64,000 bases of DNA from Streptomyces actinomycinicus (GCF_016741775.1 NZ_JAERRK010000025.1:1-64000), one strand, 5' to 3'; positions 50,998 to 60,031 are shown, counted from the first letter of the stretch. Numbers and translations are program-made. The notes: generated by a model from the sequence alone, not told the origin.

Positions 50998-52863
50998 GTG
51001 AGCTCGGCGCACCGTCCCGGTCCGGCGGCATCCCCGGCAAAGCTTCCAGACGGGGCACCTGCCGCGTCTCGTGCAGTAGCTCCGGTCGGCGACTGGTCCG
51101 AGGAGATCCTCACCAACACTGTCCTGCCTAGCGTTCTGGAAGGCGCAGTTCCCCAGACCCGCCCAGTGGTGGTGTACGTCCTGGGGCAGCCGGGCAGCGG
51201 CAAGACCACGGTCATCGACCTCGTGCACGCCGCACTGACGGCGCGGGGCGGTGCGGTGCGGGTGGACCGCGACACCTACAAGAACGTCCACCCCCGCTAC
51301 AGCCAGCACCTTGCCGAGGACGTGCGCACTGCCGGGGTGCGGGTCCGGCCGGAGACGTACCGGTGGCAAGCCGTTGTGGAGGCCCGGGTACGCGAGGGCC
51401 GCTACGACGCGGTGGTGGAGGTACCGGTGTCCCGCCCGGAGGAGTTCCTCGCCGGTGTGGCCGCGGACCGGCAAGCGGGCTGCTGGGTGGAGGTCGTGGC
51501 CTTGGCCGTGTCGTGGGCGATCAGCCAGTCCAGCACCCTGGAGCGGGACCTTCGCCTTGTCCAGGAAGGCCGGGCCCCCCGGTACGTCTCCTGGGACAAC
51601 CACGACACGTGCGCCGACGCTCTGGTGCCGACCCTCGCCGCGGTGGAGACCGGGCACCTGGCGCACCGGGTGTTCGTCATCCGACGCGGCGCAGAGACGG
51701 CGCTGGACGTCATCTACGCCAACGAACTCGGCTCCGACGGGCGCTTGCTCCGCCCGGCAGGCGCGGCAGACGCAGTGCTCGCCGAGTGGCGACGGCCGTG
51801 GAGTGCCGCGGAGACGGGACGGGTTCGCCGTCAGCTCGCCGAAGCCGAGCGGCGCCTGGCCGACCCCGCGCTGCCGGAGGACTGGGCGCTTGCGCTGAGC
51901 CGCACCTCTGAGCGCGCCGCCGCGCTGGCCGAGCCCGTCCGGCGCATCGCGCAGCCCCGCAGGGAGGCGCCCGGGGTGGACTACCACCAGCTCTCCGTCG
52001 AGGAACACAAGTGGATCTACGACGAGCTGATCGTGCCGTCCCGAGGGCCCATCACCCCGCAGGAACAGCCGGTCGTCATCTACGTGCTGGCCCAGCCAGG
52101 CGCGGGCAAGTCGCGAGCCGCCCGGATGATCCTGAACAGCCTCCGCGATCCGTCCCACATCACCGGCGAGATCTTCAAGACGGCTCATCCGGACTACCTG
52201 CGGCTGCTGCGCGAGGAGCCGCGCACGGCCTCGGCACGAATCCGTCGCGACTACCGAACATGGCAGGCCTGGTACGAGGCATACGTACGCCGGAGCCGCG
52301 GGAACATGGTCGTCGAGATCACCCCTGAGAACCCTGCCCAGTTCGTGGCCCGCGCGGCTGCGGACCGGCAGGCGGGCTATCGGACGGGGCTGGTGGTCTT
52401 GGCGGTCCGCGAGGCCGACTCCCGCCAGGGCACGGCCATCCGTTACGCCCAGGTAAGTCAGCTGGACGGAACCCCGCGGTTCACCACGGCCGCCGGACAC
52501 AACGCAAGCTTCGCCGTCTTGCCCGCGACGGTGGCACTGGCCGAGCAGATGGCCGCGGTCGACGAGGTGACCGTGATGCGGCGCGACACCCACCTCCTGT
52601 ACCGCAACCACCTGACTGACGACGGGCGTTGGGACCGAAGCCCTGCTGGCGACCTTGCCGTGATCGGGGAGCACTACCGCCCCTACACCGCAGAGGAGGC
52701 CGCGCGGTTCTGGGCGAACCAGCGCTGGCTGCACGCGGCGATGCCGCAGTACCGCGACGACCTCGTGGCGATCGCGGGGCTGGCCTGCGCGCTGATGCCC
52801 GCCCAGCGTCCGCACCAGCTCGGCGCCCCCGCCCCCGTATCCGCGCTGCCCGTGCCCGCCTGA
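50998..52863 (+). CDS. tandem zeta-toxin-like kinase, two fused domains (621 aa)
   Basis: Two consecutive zeta-type P-loop kinase domains. Domain 1: Walker A LGQPGSGKTTVID near residue 62, then VRVDRDTYKNVHPRY with the Asp of the zeta active site. Domain 2: Walker A LAQPGAGKSRAAR near 364, then GEIFKTAHPDYLRLL, where that Asp is not conserved. Each has the later VVEVPVSRPEEF / VVEITPENPAQF strand and Arg-containing AADRQAG. Zeta toxins phosphorylate UDP-sugars of wall synthesis and are normally single-domain with an epsilon antitoxin; none precedes it here. The start GTG at 50998 has AGGAG upstream. Confidence 0.8.
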   Translation: MSSAHRPGPAASPAKLPDGAPAASRAVAPVGDWSEEILTNTVLPSVLEGAVPQTRPVVVYVLGQPGSGKTTVIDLVHAALTARGGAVRVDRDTYKNVHPRYSQHLAEDVRTAGVRVRPETYRWQAVVEARVREGRYDAVVEVPVSRPEEFLAGVAADRQAGCWVEVVALAVSWAISQSSTLERDLRLVQEGRAPRYVSWDNHDTCADALVPTLAAVETGHLAHRVFVIRRGAETALDVIYANELGSDGRLLRPAGAADAVLAEWRRPWSAAETGRVRRQLAEAERRLADPALPEDWALALSRTSERAAALAEPVRRIAQPRREAPGVDYHQLSVEEHKWIYDELIVPSRGPITPQEQPVVIYVLAQPGAGKSRAARMILNSLRDPSHITGEIFKTAHPDYLRLLREEPRTASARIRRDYRTWQAWYEAYVRRSRGNMVVEITPENPAQFVARAAADRQAGYRTGLVVLAVREADSRQGTAIRYAQVSQLDGTPRFTTAAGHNASFAVLPATVALAEQMAAVDEVTVMRRDTHLLYRNHLTDDGRWDRSPAGDLAVIGEHYRPYTAEEAARFWANQRWLHAAMPQYRDDLVAIAGLACALMPAQRPHQLGAPAPVSALPVPA

Positions 52864-52923
52864 TCTGCCGTACGGCCCGACGTCTGTACCGGTTCGGGGC
52901 GTACGGCACGGCGTCCGTTGCGG

Positions 52924-53250
52924 CTACGCCTCGGGACGCGGCTCGGTGGCCTCCAGCTCCTTCAGACGTGCGGCGTAATCGGTGGCGATACGCGTGGTCT
53001 CCTCGGGCCCGGCGTCCTGGAGCCGGTGCTGGTCCTCCACGCACTTCTGGCGTTGCGCCTTCAGCTCTTCAAGGCGCTGCTGGTCGCCAGCGCGTCGCGC
53101 GAGCAGCAGCGCCCGGCTGTACCAGGCGATGACAGTACCCACGATCTCGCGCGCCGCCTCGTACCCGACGGCGGTGTCGCCGTCCGGGGCCGGCGCCGAC
53201 CCCGACGGGCGCTGCGGGTCGGGGGACGACGGCGATGCGGAGTCATGCAT
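52924..53250 (-). CDS. small coiled-coil protein convergent with the zeta gene (108 aa)
   Basis: A Ser/Pro-rich head of about 28 residues precedes long helices (GYEAAREIVGTVIAWYSRAL, DQQRLEELKAQRQKCVEDQH, ATDYAARLKELEATE). GAGGTGG lies seven bases before the ATG. It points toward the zeta gene with 60 bases between the ends. A three-helix bundle like that of epsilon antitoxins is possible, but convergent order and no shared promoter make this speculative. Confidence 0.6.
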   Translation of the reverse strand: MHDSASPSSPDPQRPSGSAPAPDGDTAVGYEAAREIVGTVIAWYSRALLLARRAGDQQRLEELKAQRQKCVEDQHRLQDAGPEETTRIATDYAARLKELEATEPRPEA

Positions 53251-53385
53251 GGGACAACCACCTCAAGATTGCGAATCATCAGCGAAAAGATCATTTTCCC
53301 TGATGGGCTGAACTGCCGCTGTGACCGGCCACGGTACGCGGCATAGATTTGGGGAGTAGGTGATCACTTCCGGGGGGACTCGTCC

Positions 53386-56091
53386 ATGGCCGACCTGCGT
53401 GCGCTGTTCAGCAGCAATGACCCCAACTCCGTGGGCAGCGACGAGGCGTTCACGAACCGCCAGTTCCAATGGAACCTCGTCGCCGTCGCCATCGAGGAGC
53501 ACCTGCGGCACATCGCTGGCCCCAGCTTCGACGTCGAGGACCTGGAAGCCCCGCGCAACAACGTGATCGTGTTCCACGGGGTGGGCGGCGTGGGCAAGTC
53601 CACGCTGCTACGCAAGGTGGAGACGTCGCTCACCACGGCCGAACAGCGGCCCATACAGTGGGGCGCGCCAGCCTGGGCGGGCGAGGAGATCCTGCCGATC
53701 CGCATCGACCTTTCCCGCTCTGCATCGAACGGGTCGGATTTCGAACGCGTGCTCCTCACGGTCCGGCTCGCCCTCGCGGCCCAAGTCGGCCGCTCGTTGC
53801 CCAGCTTCGACCTGGCGCTGCGCCGGTACTGGGATGCGCAGCATCCCGGCGAACCGCTGGAGGAGTACGTCCGGCGCACCGGCCTCGTGGGCAGGTTCGG
53901 GGCGATGCTGCCGCAGCAGGTGCAGGGCGCGGTCAGTGAGGCGGTTAGTGCGCTGCAACTTCCCGGCCTGGTCGGCTCGGCGGCCGGGCAGGTCGCATCG
54001 GCGCTCGTCACGGCTCTGCGCGAGCGGCGCGAGCGGGCGCGGGCCCTGGCCGGCTGCGCGCGGACCGCCGATCTGCTCGAGGCCGAACCCAGCTTGGAGG
54101 CGCTCTCCTACTATCCGCACCTGCTCGCCTGGGAGATCAGCCGCCTGCCCGCGAAGCACTCGGTGGTGCCGGTCATCCTGCTGGACACGTTCGAGGACAC
54201 CAGCGACCGTCACCGCGACACGGAGCGGCTGCTGCAGCGTCTGGTGTGGCTGATGCCGAACTGCCTCTTCATCATCAGCGGCCGCAACCGCCTGCCCTGG
54301 GCTGATCCCGCCTTGCAGGGCCAGCTCGACTACACCGGCCCGGCCGCCTGGCCCGGCCTGGCCACCCCCGCTGGGCAGCCGGCGCAAATCGCCGGGCAGG
54401 GCAGTCGCCAGCACCTGATCGGGGACTTCTCCGAGCAGGACTGCGACGCCTACCTCGCCCGACGCCTCACCACCCAGGACGGCCAGCCGCTGATCAGCCC
54501 CGAAAACCGGGCGGTCATCACCGCGCGCTCGCACGGCCTGCCGCTGCACCTGGACCTGGCCGTTGCACGTTTCCTGGAGATCCGACGCACCGGGCGTACT
54601 CCCTCGGTGGAGGACTTCGACCACACCTTCCCCGCGCTCATCGCCCGCACGCTCTCCGACCTGACCACCGACGAACGCCACGTCCTGCGCAGCGCCAGCC
54701 TTCTGGACGCGTGGGACCTTGACCTGGCCACCCGGGCCGCGGGCCTCACCCACCAGTCGGCGGCCCGCCGGCTCGTCGAGCGGCCGATGGTCAGCGAGGA
54801 CCCGTACGCGATCTGGCCGTACCACCTGCATGGCGCCATCCGCACCGCGCTGCGCACCGCCGACGACCACGCTGAGGACCGCTGGACCCCCGCCGACTGG
54901 CACCAGGCCGCTGAACGCGCGTTCGATGCCCTCGGCCGGCAGTGGCGGGACGCCGACGCCCTCACTTCCAGCCGGGCCCTGCTCGTCGCGTGCCTGCGCC
55001 AGGGCCTGCGTCTGGCAAGCGCCCATCACCTCGCTGACCTCACCTGGCTCACCGATGCCGCCTTCGCCTACACCGACGACTCCGTCTGGGAGCCCCTCGC
55101 CCCGCCCGCTCGCACCTCCAGGCCTGTGCCCGGTGCCGGCCGGCAGCCGGAGGGGGACACACCCGCCGACGCCCTGGCCGAACTGCTCGACGCCATCGCG
55201 CGGCGCCAGCACGAGCATCGCGAACGCACGGCCGAACGGCTCACCGCCGTGCTGGCAACCGGCACGTTGTCCGGCGAACTCACCGAACTGGCCCTGTACT
55301 ACCGGGCCAAGGCTCACAAGGATCTCGGCCGCACGGCCGCCTCCCTTGACGGCATGCGCCAGGTCGCCGACGCCGGCGGCCGGCTCGCCCCGCGCGCTCG
55401 CCGTGGCATGGCCAACCTCGCCCGTATCCGCGGTGATTTCCCAAGCGCCCTCGCCGCCGTTCCGACCCTGGGCTGGAAGGGCCGCCACCACCGAGTCCTG
55501 GGCGACATCCGCTGGCCACAGGGTGACTTCCCAGGCGCCATCGTCGCCTTCGAGAACGCGCGTGCCGAGGCCGAACAGCACGATGCCCCCGGAGAGCGAG
55601 CCATCGCCCAAACCCGCCTAGCGCTGGCCTGCGCCTTTTCCGACCCAGTCCGTGCCGACGACGAACTCGCCCTGGCCTATCAGCTCCTCGAACCGCTCGA
55701 CCAGCGCGCGACCACCCTGCTCGCCCAGGTCGCCAGCCTCGTATGCGACGCCGGCACCGACCGCGATGTCACCGACCGCGCCGCCGTCCTGCGCGCCCAG
55801 ATCGACGTCACCGGCCTGGCTTGGCTCGTCCCGCTGCTGGCGACCGCCCAGGCCTTCCACCACGCCGTACGCGGCGCACAGGACGACCTTGCTGCCACCA
55901 TCGACCGCCTCCGCGAGGCGACCGCGACCGGTGACTTCGCCTACTACGTGGACATCGCCCACTTCATGGCCGGTCAACCGCTCCTGCAGCCCTCCACCAC
56001 TGCCTGGCTCGACACCGAGGACGCCGTACGCAACCGGTGGCGCACCCTCGTCGACGAGCGTCAGCGCCACCTGAATGCCCGCCCGTCGTGA
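53386..56091 (+). CDS. STAND-type NTPase with helical repeats (901 aa)
   Basis: Walker A HGVGGVGKSTLLR near residue 63, Walker B VPVILLDTFEDTSD near 262, and a sensor-like LFIISGRNRLPW near 300 define a STAND/NACHT-type NTPase. The segment RSHGLPLHLDLAVARFLEI is the usual GLPL motif. A winged helix follows (about 420-480) and the C-terminal 350 residues are TPR-like helical repeats. There is no obvious effector domain at either end. Such proteins are often signalling or antiviral switches. AGTAGGTG... precedes the ATG weakly. Terminates before a strong hairpin at 56137. Confidence 0.75.
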   Translation: MADLRALFSSNDPNSVGSDEAFTNRQFQWNLVAVAIEEHLRHIAGPSFDVEDLEAPRNNVIVFHGVGGVGKSTLLRKVETSLTTAEQRPIQWGAPAWAGEEILPIRIDLSRSASNGSDFERVLLTVRLALAAQVGRSLPSFDLALRRYWDAQHPGEPLEEYVRRTGLVGRFGAMLPQQVQGAVSEAVSALQLPGLVGSAAGQVASALVTALRERRERARALAGCARTADLLEAEPSLEALSYYPHLLAWEISRLPAKHSVVPVILLDTFEDTSDRHRDTERLLQRLVWLMPNCLFIISGRNRLPWADPALQGQLDYTGPAAWPGLATPAGQPAQIAGQGSRQHLIGDFSEQDCDAYLARRLTTQDGQPLISPENRAVITARSHGLPLHLDLAVARFLEIRRTGRTPSVEDFDHTFPALIARTLSDLTTDERHVLRSASLLDAWDLDLATRAAGLTHQSAARRLVERPMVSEDPYAIWPYHLHGAIRTALRTADDHAEDRWTPADWHQAAERAFDALGRQWRDADALTSSRALLVACLRQGLRLASAHHLADLTWLTDAAFAYTDDSVWEPLAPPARTSRPVPGAGRQPEGDTPADALAELLDAIARRQHEHRERTAERLTAVLATGTLSGELTELALYYRAKAHKDLGRTAASLDGMRQVADAGGRLAPRARRGMANLARIRGDFPSALAAVPTLGWKGRHHRVLGDIRWPQGDFPGAIVAFENARAEAEQHDAPGERAIAQTRLALACAFSDPVRADDELALAYQLLEPLDQRATTLLAQVASLVCDAGTDRDVTDRAAVLRAQIDVTGLAWLVPLLATAQAFHHAVRGAQDDLAATIDRLREATATGDFAYYVDIAHFMAGQPLLQPSTTAWLDTEDAVRNRWRTLVDERQRHLNARPS

Positions 56092-56136
56092 ACCGTGGCA
56101 GCCTGTTCGGCAAACGTCCGACCAGCACATGTAGGG

Positions 56137-56175
56137 CTGTGGCCCGCGAACACACCGGGTGTTCGCGGGCCACAG
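56137..56175. terminator. bidirectional terminator, 17-bp perfect stem
   Basis: CTGTGGCCCGCGAACAC and GTGTTCGCGGGCCACAG flank ACCGG. It lies between convergent genes (STAND NTPase on plus, 82-aa gene on minus), 46 and 16 bases from their stops. Confidence 0.85.
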
Positions 56176-56190
56176 TGAAAGCAGGCAGGC

Positions 56191-56439
56191 TCAGAGGGTG
56201 TCCGGGTCGACGCCCTGCGCACGCGCGAGAGCGAACAGAACTCGCGCGATCGTGTCCAGGCGCTGGGCGATCGACCGGTCTCCGGGCCTACCGACAGCGT
56301 TGGCGTGGGAATCGACGCTTCCCAATGGCGCCCGCTGCTGCTCACGGATCGTCGCCGTTTGCTTGGTATATCCCGCAAGCGTTCGTCCGGCACGGAACGC
56401 TTCCGCATCCTGGCGCGCGGCGGCGGCCACCACCAGCAT
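56191..56439 (-). CDS. small hypothetical protein (82 aa)
   Basis: A complete frame two bases after the coiled-coil gene, ending in front of a strong terminator. The C-terminal part is amphipathic (SIAQRLDTIARVLFALARAQ). No RBS of its own is obvious, so it may depend on coupling to the upstream gene. No family recognised. Confidence 0.5.
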   Translation of the reverse strand: MLVVAAAARQDAEAFRAGRTLAGYTKQTATIREQQRAPLGSVDSHANAVGRPGDRSIAQRLDTIARVLFALARAQGVDPDTL

Positions 56440-56441
56440 GA

Positions 56442-56747
56442 TCAGCTTGCGTCCGGACTCTTGCCCACCAGCGCAGTCAGCAGCTCAACGATCTGCGCCT
56501 GGTTGCGGTCCATCTTCTCTTCAAGGGCATCAAAACGGGCGTTGACCTTGGTGAACCCATCCCGAACCTCACGACGCAACGCTGCCTGGCCCTCGATGAC
56601 CGCCGCGAAATTCCCGCCCGTCTGCACCTGCAGTGCCTCGGCACGGTCCTCCACCGCCTCCAGGCGGCGGGTCAGCGCCTCGATCTCCCTCTGCGTGATG
56701 TCGTCCTCGGCCACGCGGGACTCCCCCAGATCATGTGCGGTGCTCAT
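56442..56747 (-). CDS. coiled-coil protein (101 aa)
   Basis: Nearly all residues from 15 to 90 form heptad-rich helices (REIEALTRRLEAVEDRAEAL, GFTKVNARFDALEEKMDRNQ, AQIVELLTALVGK). I chose the ATG at 56747, which has GGGGGGT four bases upstream. The gene is followed immediately by the 82-aa gene. Multimerising helical proteins like this occur in phage and plasmid regulation, but the function is unknown. Confidence 0.6.
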   Translation of the reverse strand: MSTAHDLGESRVAEDDITQREIEALTRRLEAVEDRAEALQVQTGGNFAAVIEGQAALRREVRDGFTKVNARFDALEEKMDRNQAQIVELLTALVGKSPDAS

Positions 56748-57185
56748 CAGACCCCCCACGATATCGCGGGGCTACACACCGCAGACCTGCGCCGGGAAGA
56801 CACTGTCCCGGACACACGCCCGAGCCTACGGCCGACGTAGGCGGTGCCTCGGCGTGGTGCGGTTACAAGCGCCTTTCGCCTGCGCATCCGGTCATGTGAT
56901 CCGTGTCACGGATCACCGCTCTACTGAGGCCGCGCAAGGACGCGCAGTGCGGCGCGTTCAGGTAGCTGCCGGTGATCCCGTCGCTGCTCAGAGTGTACTT
57001 CGGTGGTGCGGGGCCACACCGCGCGCCCCTGAGTGCGAGAGCTTGCCGTCAGTAACCAGAGGTTGACTGCCCGCGAGATTCCTTGAGGGCTCGTTGCACG
57101 AACGGTGGCCCTGATCGATTGGCTGATCTCCGAGAGCGACAGGGCTCTCCGGTGCCCGCTGAGGGGGGCAAGGCACCGCCTGCCG
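56748..57185. other. intergenic region with 21-bp palindrome
   Basis: About 440 bases between divergent units. It contains GTGATCCGTG-T-CACGGATCAC (56896-56916), a perfect palindrome with a one-base centre, plausibly an operator. No gene supported. Confidence 0.5.
56896..56916. promoter_or_regulatory. palindrome GTGATCCGTG-T-CACGGATCAC
   Basis: Ten-base-pair arms are exact. It lies between the divergent coiled-coil gene and the sigma operon, 290 bases from the latter. A binding site for a dimeric regulator is likely in form; its identity is unknown. Confidence 0.5.
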
Positions 57186-57407
57186 ATGACAAGGACTCCA
57201 TTAGCCGTGAAAGACGTAGCTGACCTGGCGCTGGCCCTCTCGGTGGTCACCGCGCTGCGTGTGTTCGGCCCCGGCGGCCGGACGCTCATCCGGCGCCTGC
57301 TGGGCGCGAGCGTACGCATCGGAGCCGAGTCCCTGGCCGAGCAGCGCACCGCCTACCTGGCCACGGACGCTGCGCCCGGCACCGAGGAGAAGGGGAGCCG
57401 ACGGTGA
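57186..57407 (+). CDS. small protein of the sigma operon (73 aa)
   Basis: The product contains a hydrophobic or helical stretch (DVADLALALSVVTALRVFGP) and a basic middle. Its end overlaps the GTG of the sigma-like gene (GTGA), which supports translation. The start is uncertain: ATG 57186 or GTG 57207 are both possible and neither has a strong RBS. It might be a membrane-associated anti-sigma-like peptide, but this is speculation. Confidence 0.45.
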   Translation: MTRTPLAVKDVADLALALSVVTALRVFGPGGRTLIRRLLGASVRIGAESLAEQRTAYLATDAAPGTEEKGSRR

Positions 57408-57988
57408 CCAGCCCTCACCAGCCCCAGCGCGTCATCCGCACGATGACCACAGAACTGCCCACCGCCTTCTGGGGATTTCACAACCTCTACTACCGGCCCT
57501 ATCTCGAATACGCCCACATCCAGCTCGGAGACCAGCGCTCCGCCGGCGAACTCGTCCACACCACCTTCATGGATCTGGCGCTGCGCTGGCCGGACATGAT
57601 GGAGGACGCCAACCACGAGGCATACGCGTGGGCTCTGCTGCGCGAGCGGATCGCCGACGAACTCCGCCTCCAGGGCCGCGCCCCGGCCACCGTAGAGACC
57701 GCGGTGTTCGCGCGCGTCAACCGCGCCGCCCTGGAGTCCGTGCGTGACCAGCTCGCCGACATGGAAAGCGCACTGGGCCTGTACGCGGCCATCTCCCGCC
57801 TGCCCGAGCGCCAGTTCGACGTCATGGTGCTGCGCTACGTGCTCGGCTACACCAGCGAGCACACCGCCCACATCCTGGGCGTCACCGAAGCGACCGTGCG
57901 CTCACAGGCCCGGCATGCCAAGCGGAAGCTGGCCAAAGACCTTGACCTGACCCTCGACCCGACAGCCGACCGCGACGATGCGGAGTGA
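57404..57988 (+). CDS. ECF-type sigma-factor-like protein (194 aa)
   Basis: An N-terminal sigma region 2-like domain (FWGFHNLYYRPYLEYAHIQL, TTFMDLALRWPDMMEDANHE) and region 4 (ISRLPERQFDVMVLRYVLGY then GVTEATVRSQARHAKRKLAK) give the ECF architecture and normal length. GGGGAG precedes the GTG. It overlaps both neighbours, so it belongs to a three-gene unit. Region 2 is weak, so it may be a diverged sigma or a regulator with a sigma-4 HTH. Confidence 0.75.
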   Translation: MTSPHQPQRVIRTMTTELPTAFWGFHNLYYRPYLEYAHIQLGDQRSAGELVHTTFMDLALRWPDMMEDANHEAYAWALLRERIADELRLQGRAPATVETAVFARVNRAALESVRDQLADMESALGLYAAISRLPERQFDVMVLRYVLGYTSEHTAHILGVTEATVRSQARHAKRKLAKDLDLTLDPTADRDDAE

Positions 57989-57995
57989 CCACCCG

Positions 57996-58724
57996 ATGCA
58001 GCTGAAGTCCCTTGAGCAGGTTCTCGCCGACGCCCGCGTCCTGGAGGGCGACTACGACGACTACGACGCGGCAAAAGCCCGCCAGCGCCTCGCGAAAGAC
58101 GTCTCCCGCCTGCGCTGGGAGAGCCTGTTCGACCTGCGGCTCCCGCACGTCCTCGCCCAGCGCCGCTGCGGCGACAGCCCCCTGCCCCGTCCGCAAGAAG
58201 CCGCTGACCGCCGCCCTGCGCCAGCTCACGCCCAGGCGGCCACGGAATTGCAGGCCCTGTCCATCGTCGTCATCCACGACCACGAGGCGCCCTCCTTCGT
58301 AGCCCGCCTCGTCAACGACCGGCGTATCGAACCCGACGGCGCATTGGTCCTCGCCTGCCTGCTCGATCTGGCCAAACAAGAGGAAGGAGCCCAGTTCTGG
58401 TGGCAGTTCGCCGCCGGCGCGGGCAACGCCACCTCCGCCTACTGCCTCTACCTCCTTCACCTGCGGCGCGGCGAGACACGCGACGCCGCACACTGGGCAG
58501 AGCAGATCCGCCGGCTCAACGCCGAGTGCGACCAGTACCTTCTCCAGCCGAGTGAATCCACAGTGCGGGATGTAACTCCCCACCGCGACTGCCCATGCAG
58601 AGACGGCGTGTTGCGGGATGCGGTCGAACACCTACCCACGAGTTGCGACGACGACTACGGACTCGTGCCGCAACCGGATCCCGCCCTGGCCGGGCAGCTC
58701 GAAGCCCTCGCAGCAGCATGCTGA
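57996..58724 (+). CDS. helical-repeat protein of the sigma operon (242 aa)
   Basis: A helical protein with segments like AAKARQRLAKDVSRLRWESL and CLYLLHLRRGETRDAAHWAE, typical of TPR-type partners encoded after streptomycete sigma-like genes. The ATG at 57996 is eight bases after the sigma stop region, with GGAG upstream. It probably binds the sigma-like protein or a shared partner. The C terminus has several cysteines (DCPCRDG), which might bind metal. Confidence 0.6.
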   Translation: MQLKSLEQVLADARVLEGDYDDYDAAKARQRLAKDVSRLRWESLFDLRLPHVLAQRRCGDSPLPRPQEAADRRPAPAHAQAATELQALSIVVIHDHEAPSFVARLVNDRRIEPDGALVLACLLDLAKQEEGAQFWWQFAAGAGNATSAYCLYLLHLRRGETRDAAHWAEQIRRLNAECDQYLLQPSESTVRDVTPHRDCPCRDGVLRDAVEHLPTSCDDDYGLVPQPDPALAGQLEALAAAC

Positions 58725-58797
58725 GCGAGGTGGCGGTGGGTGAGGGCCCGGCGATCTCCCCCTGCGCGCAGCCACAAGACGCCACGCGACGCGCGTG

Positions 58798-59469
58798 TCA
58801 GCCGAGACCGAGTCGGCTGGAAGCGGTAGTCCAGTCGGTGACGATGGCCTGCTGCGCCGCCTCAAGAGTGATCTTCCCGGAGCAGACTGCGGTGTGCAGC
58901 TTCGTCTCCACCGGGTCCTTCTTGTTGTTGACCCCGCCGCCCGGCTTGTGGCCCGGGTCAGCGGGCTCCACCCAGAGGTTCCGGGCGTCGTTCGGGTCAC
59001 CCCCGAGCTGCAACGAGATCAGGTGGTCGTACTCGTCGTCGCTGAGGCTGCCGGTCACACCGTAGGAGGCGGCGTTCAGTCGCTTCTCCTTCCCAGTGAT
59101 CGCCACCGGCGGGCGGACCCCCTTGGTGTAGCCGCCCTTGCGGCAGATCGTCGACGCCAGATTCGCCTGGGTCACCGCCGGCGAGGTGGCGCCCGGCGTG
59201 CACTTCAGGTCCTGAAGCGGCTCACCTTTTTCGTACCGGTACTTGCAGCTGCCCGCGGGCGGCTGCTGCTGCACCGTGTACGTCGTCTGAGGCCCCGCAC
59301 CCACCGGGATCTTCGCCGCTCCCGCGGGTACGGCCGTTCCCGACGGCCCCGCCGCTGACGCCCCGTCCTTCCCCGAGGTGTCCGCCCGGGAGGAGGAACC
59401 ATTCGAACAGCCCGCCAGCAGCAGGCAAGAGAGCAACACCGGCGGCATGGCGCGGCGGATGGAACGCAT
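58798..59469 (-). CDS. lipoprotein with HNH-nuclease-like domain (223 aa)
   Basis: Signal and lipobox VLLSCLLLAGCSNGSS predict a lipid-anchored protein. After a Ser/Gly/Ala linker, the C-terminal domain contains DDEYDHLISLQLGGDPNDAR and NLWVEPADPG, the DH...GG...NLW pattern of HNH-like nucleases of the actinobacterial secreted type. Three cysteines (SCKYRY, KCTPGA, VCSGK) may form disulphides. It could degrade extracellular DNA or be an inactive homologue; the classic second His is not clear. Confidence 0.65.
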   Translation of the reverse strand: MRSIRRAMPPVLLSCLLLAGCSNGSSSRADTSGKDGASAAGPSGTAVPAGAAKIPVGAGPQTTYTVQQQPPAGSCKYRYEKGEPLQDLKCTPGATSPAVTQANLASTICRKGGYTKGVRPPVAITGKEKRLNAASYGVTGSLSDDEYDHLISLQLGGDPNDARNLWVEPADPGHKPGGGVNNKKDPVETKLHTAVCSGKITLEAAQQAIVTDWTTASSRLGLG

Positions 59470-59527
59470 GGCGACCCCTCAGGAGCAGGCGACAACTGGG
59501 CACATGCTCCCCCATCCAGAGGTCCTC

Positions 59528-60031
59528 CTACCGCTCAGCCCCAGGCGCGCAGGTGCGCGCAGGCCCGCTGGGGCGAGGGTTGAGGGCGCGCATCAGAGGG
59601 AGCTCGTCACGGGGCCCATACGTCGCCAGGCCCTCGTACCAGTCGGTGGTCGCCTCAACGAGGCCGACGCCTGGGACGTCGATGCTGACGGTGATCTCCT
59701 CCGCGGTCCACGCGGCACCGTCGGAGGCCTCCCGGTGGACCTTCCGGGAGGTGACGGTGCCGCCGACGCGCTCGTAGAGGTCGTTGAGCTCCAGTTGGGA
59801 CCACAAGACGAGGCGGGTCTCGGTCTCGCCGTGCTCGGCGTTGGGCCGCCAGCAGCGCAGGCCGAGCGCGGTCTGGACGCGGGCGGCCAGGGCCTCGTCG
59901 AAGACCGGGGCCGGCTCGCGATGCGGCTCCGGGGCCGGGGTGTTGAGGTCGCGGATGGGCTGCGGGTCGATGGGGGCGAGGACGAGGGCGGTGCCGATGA
60001 CAACGGTTCCGGCGAGTCCGATGGTGTCCAC
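59528..60031 (-). CDS. hypothetical protein, divergent from the SRAP gene (167 aa)
   Basis: The N-terminal 20 residues are hydrophobic (IGLAGTVVIGTALVLAPI), possibly a membrane anchor or signal. The rest is an alpha/beta domain (TRLVLWSQLELNDLYERVGG, AEEITVSIDVPGVGLVEATT, DWYEGLATYG). It shares the region of operator C with the SRAP gene. GTG start at 60031. No family recognised. Confidence 0.6.
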   Translation of the reverse strand: MDTIGLAGTVVIGTALVLAPIDPQPIRDLNTPAPEPHREPAPVFDEALAARVQTALGLRCWRPNAEHGETETRLVLWSQLELNDLYERVGGTVTSRKVHREASDGAAWTAEEITVSIDVPGVGLVEATTDWYEGLATYGPRDELPLMRALNPRPSGPARTCAPGAER

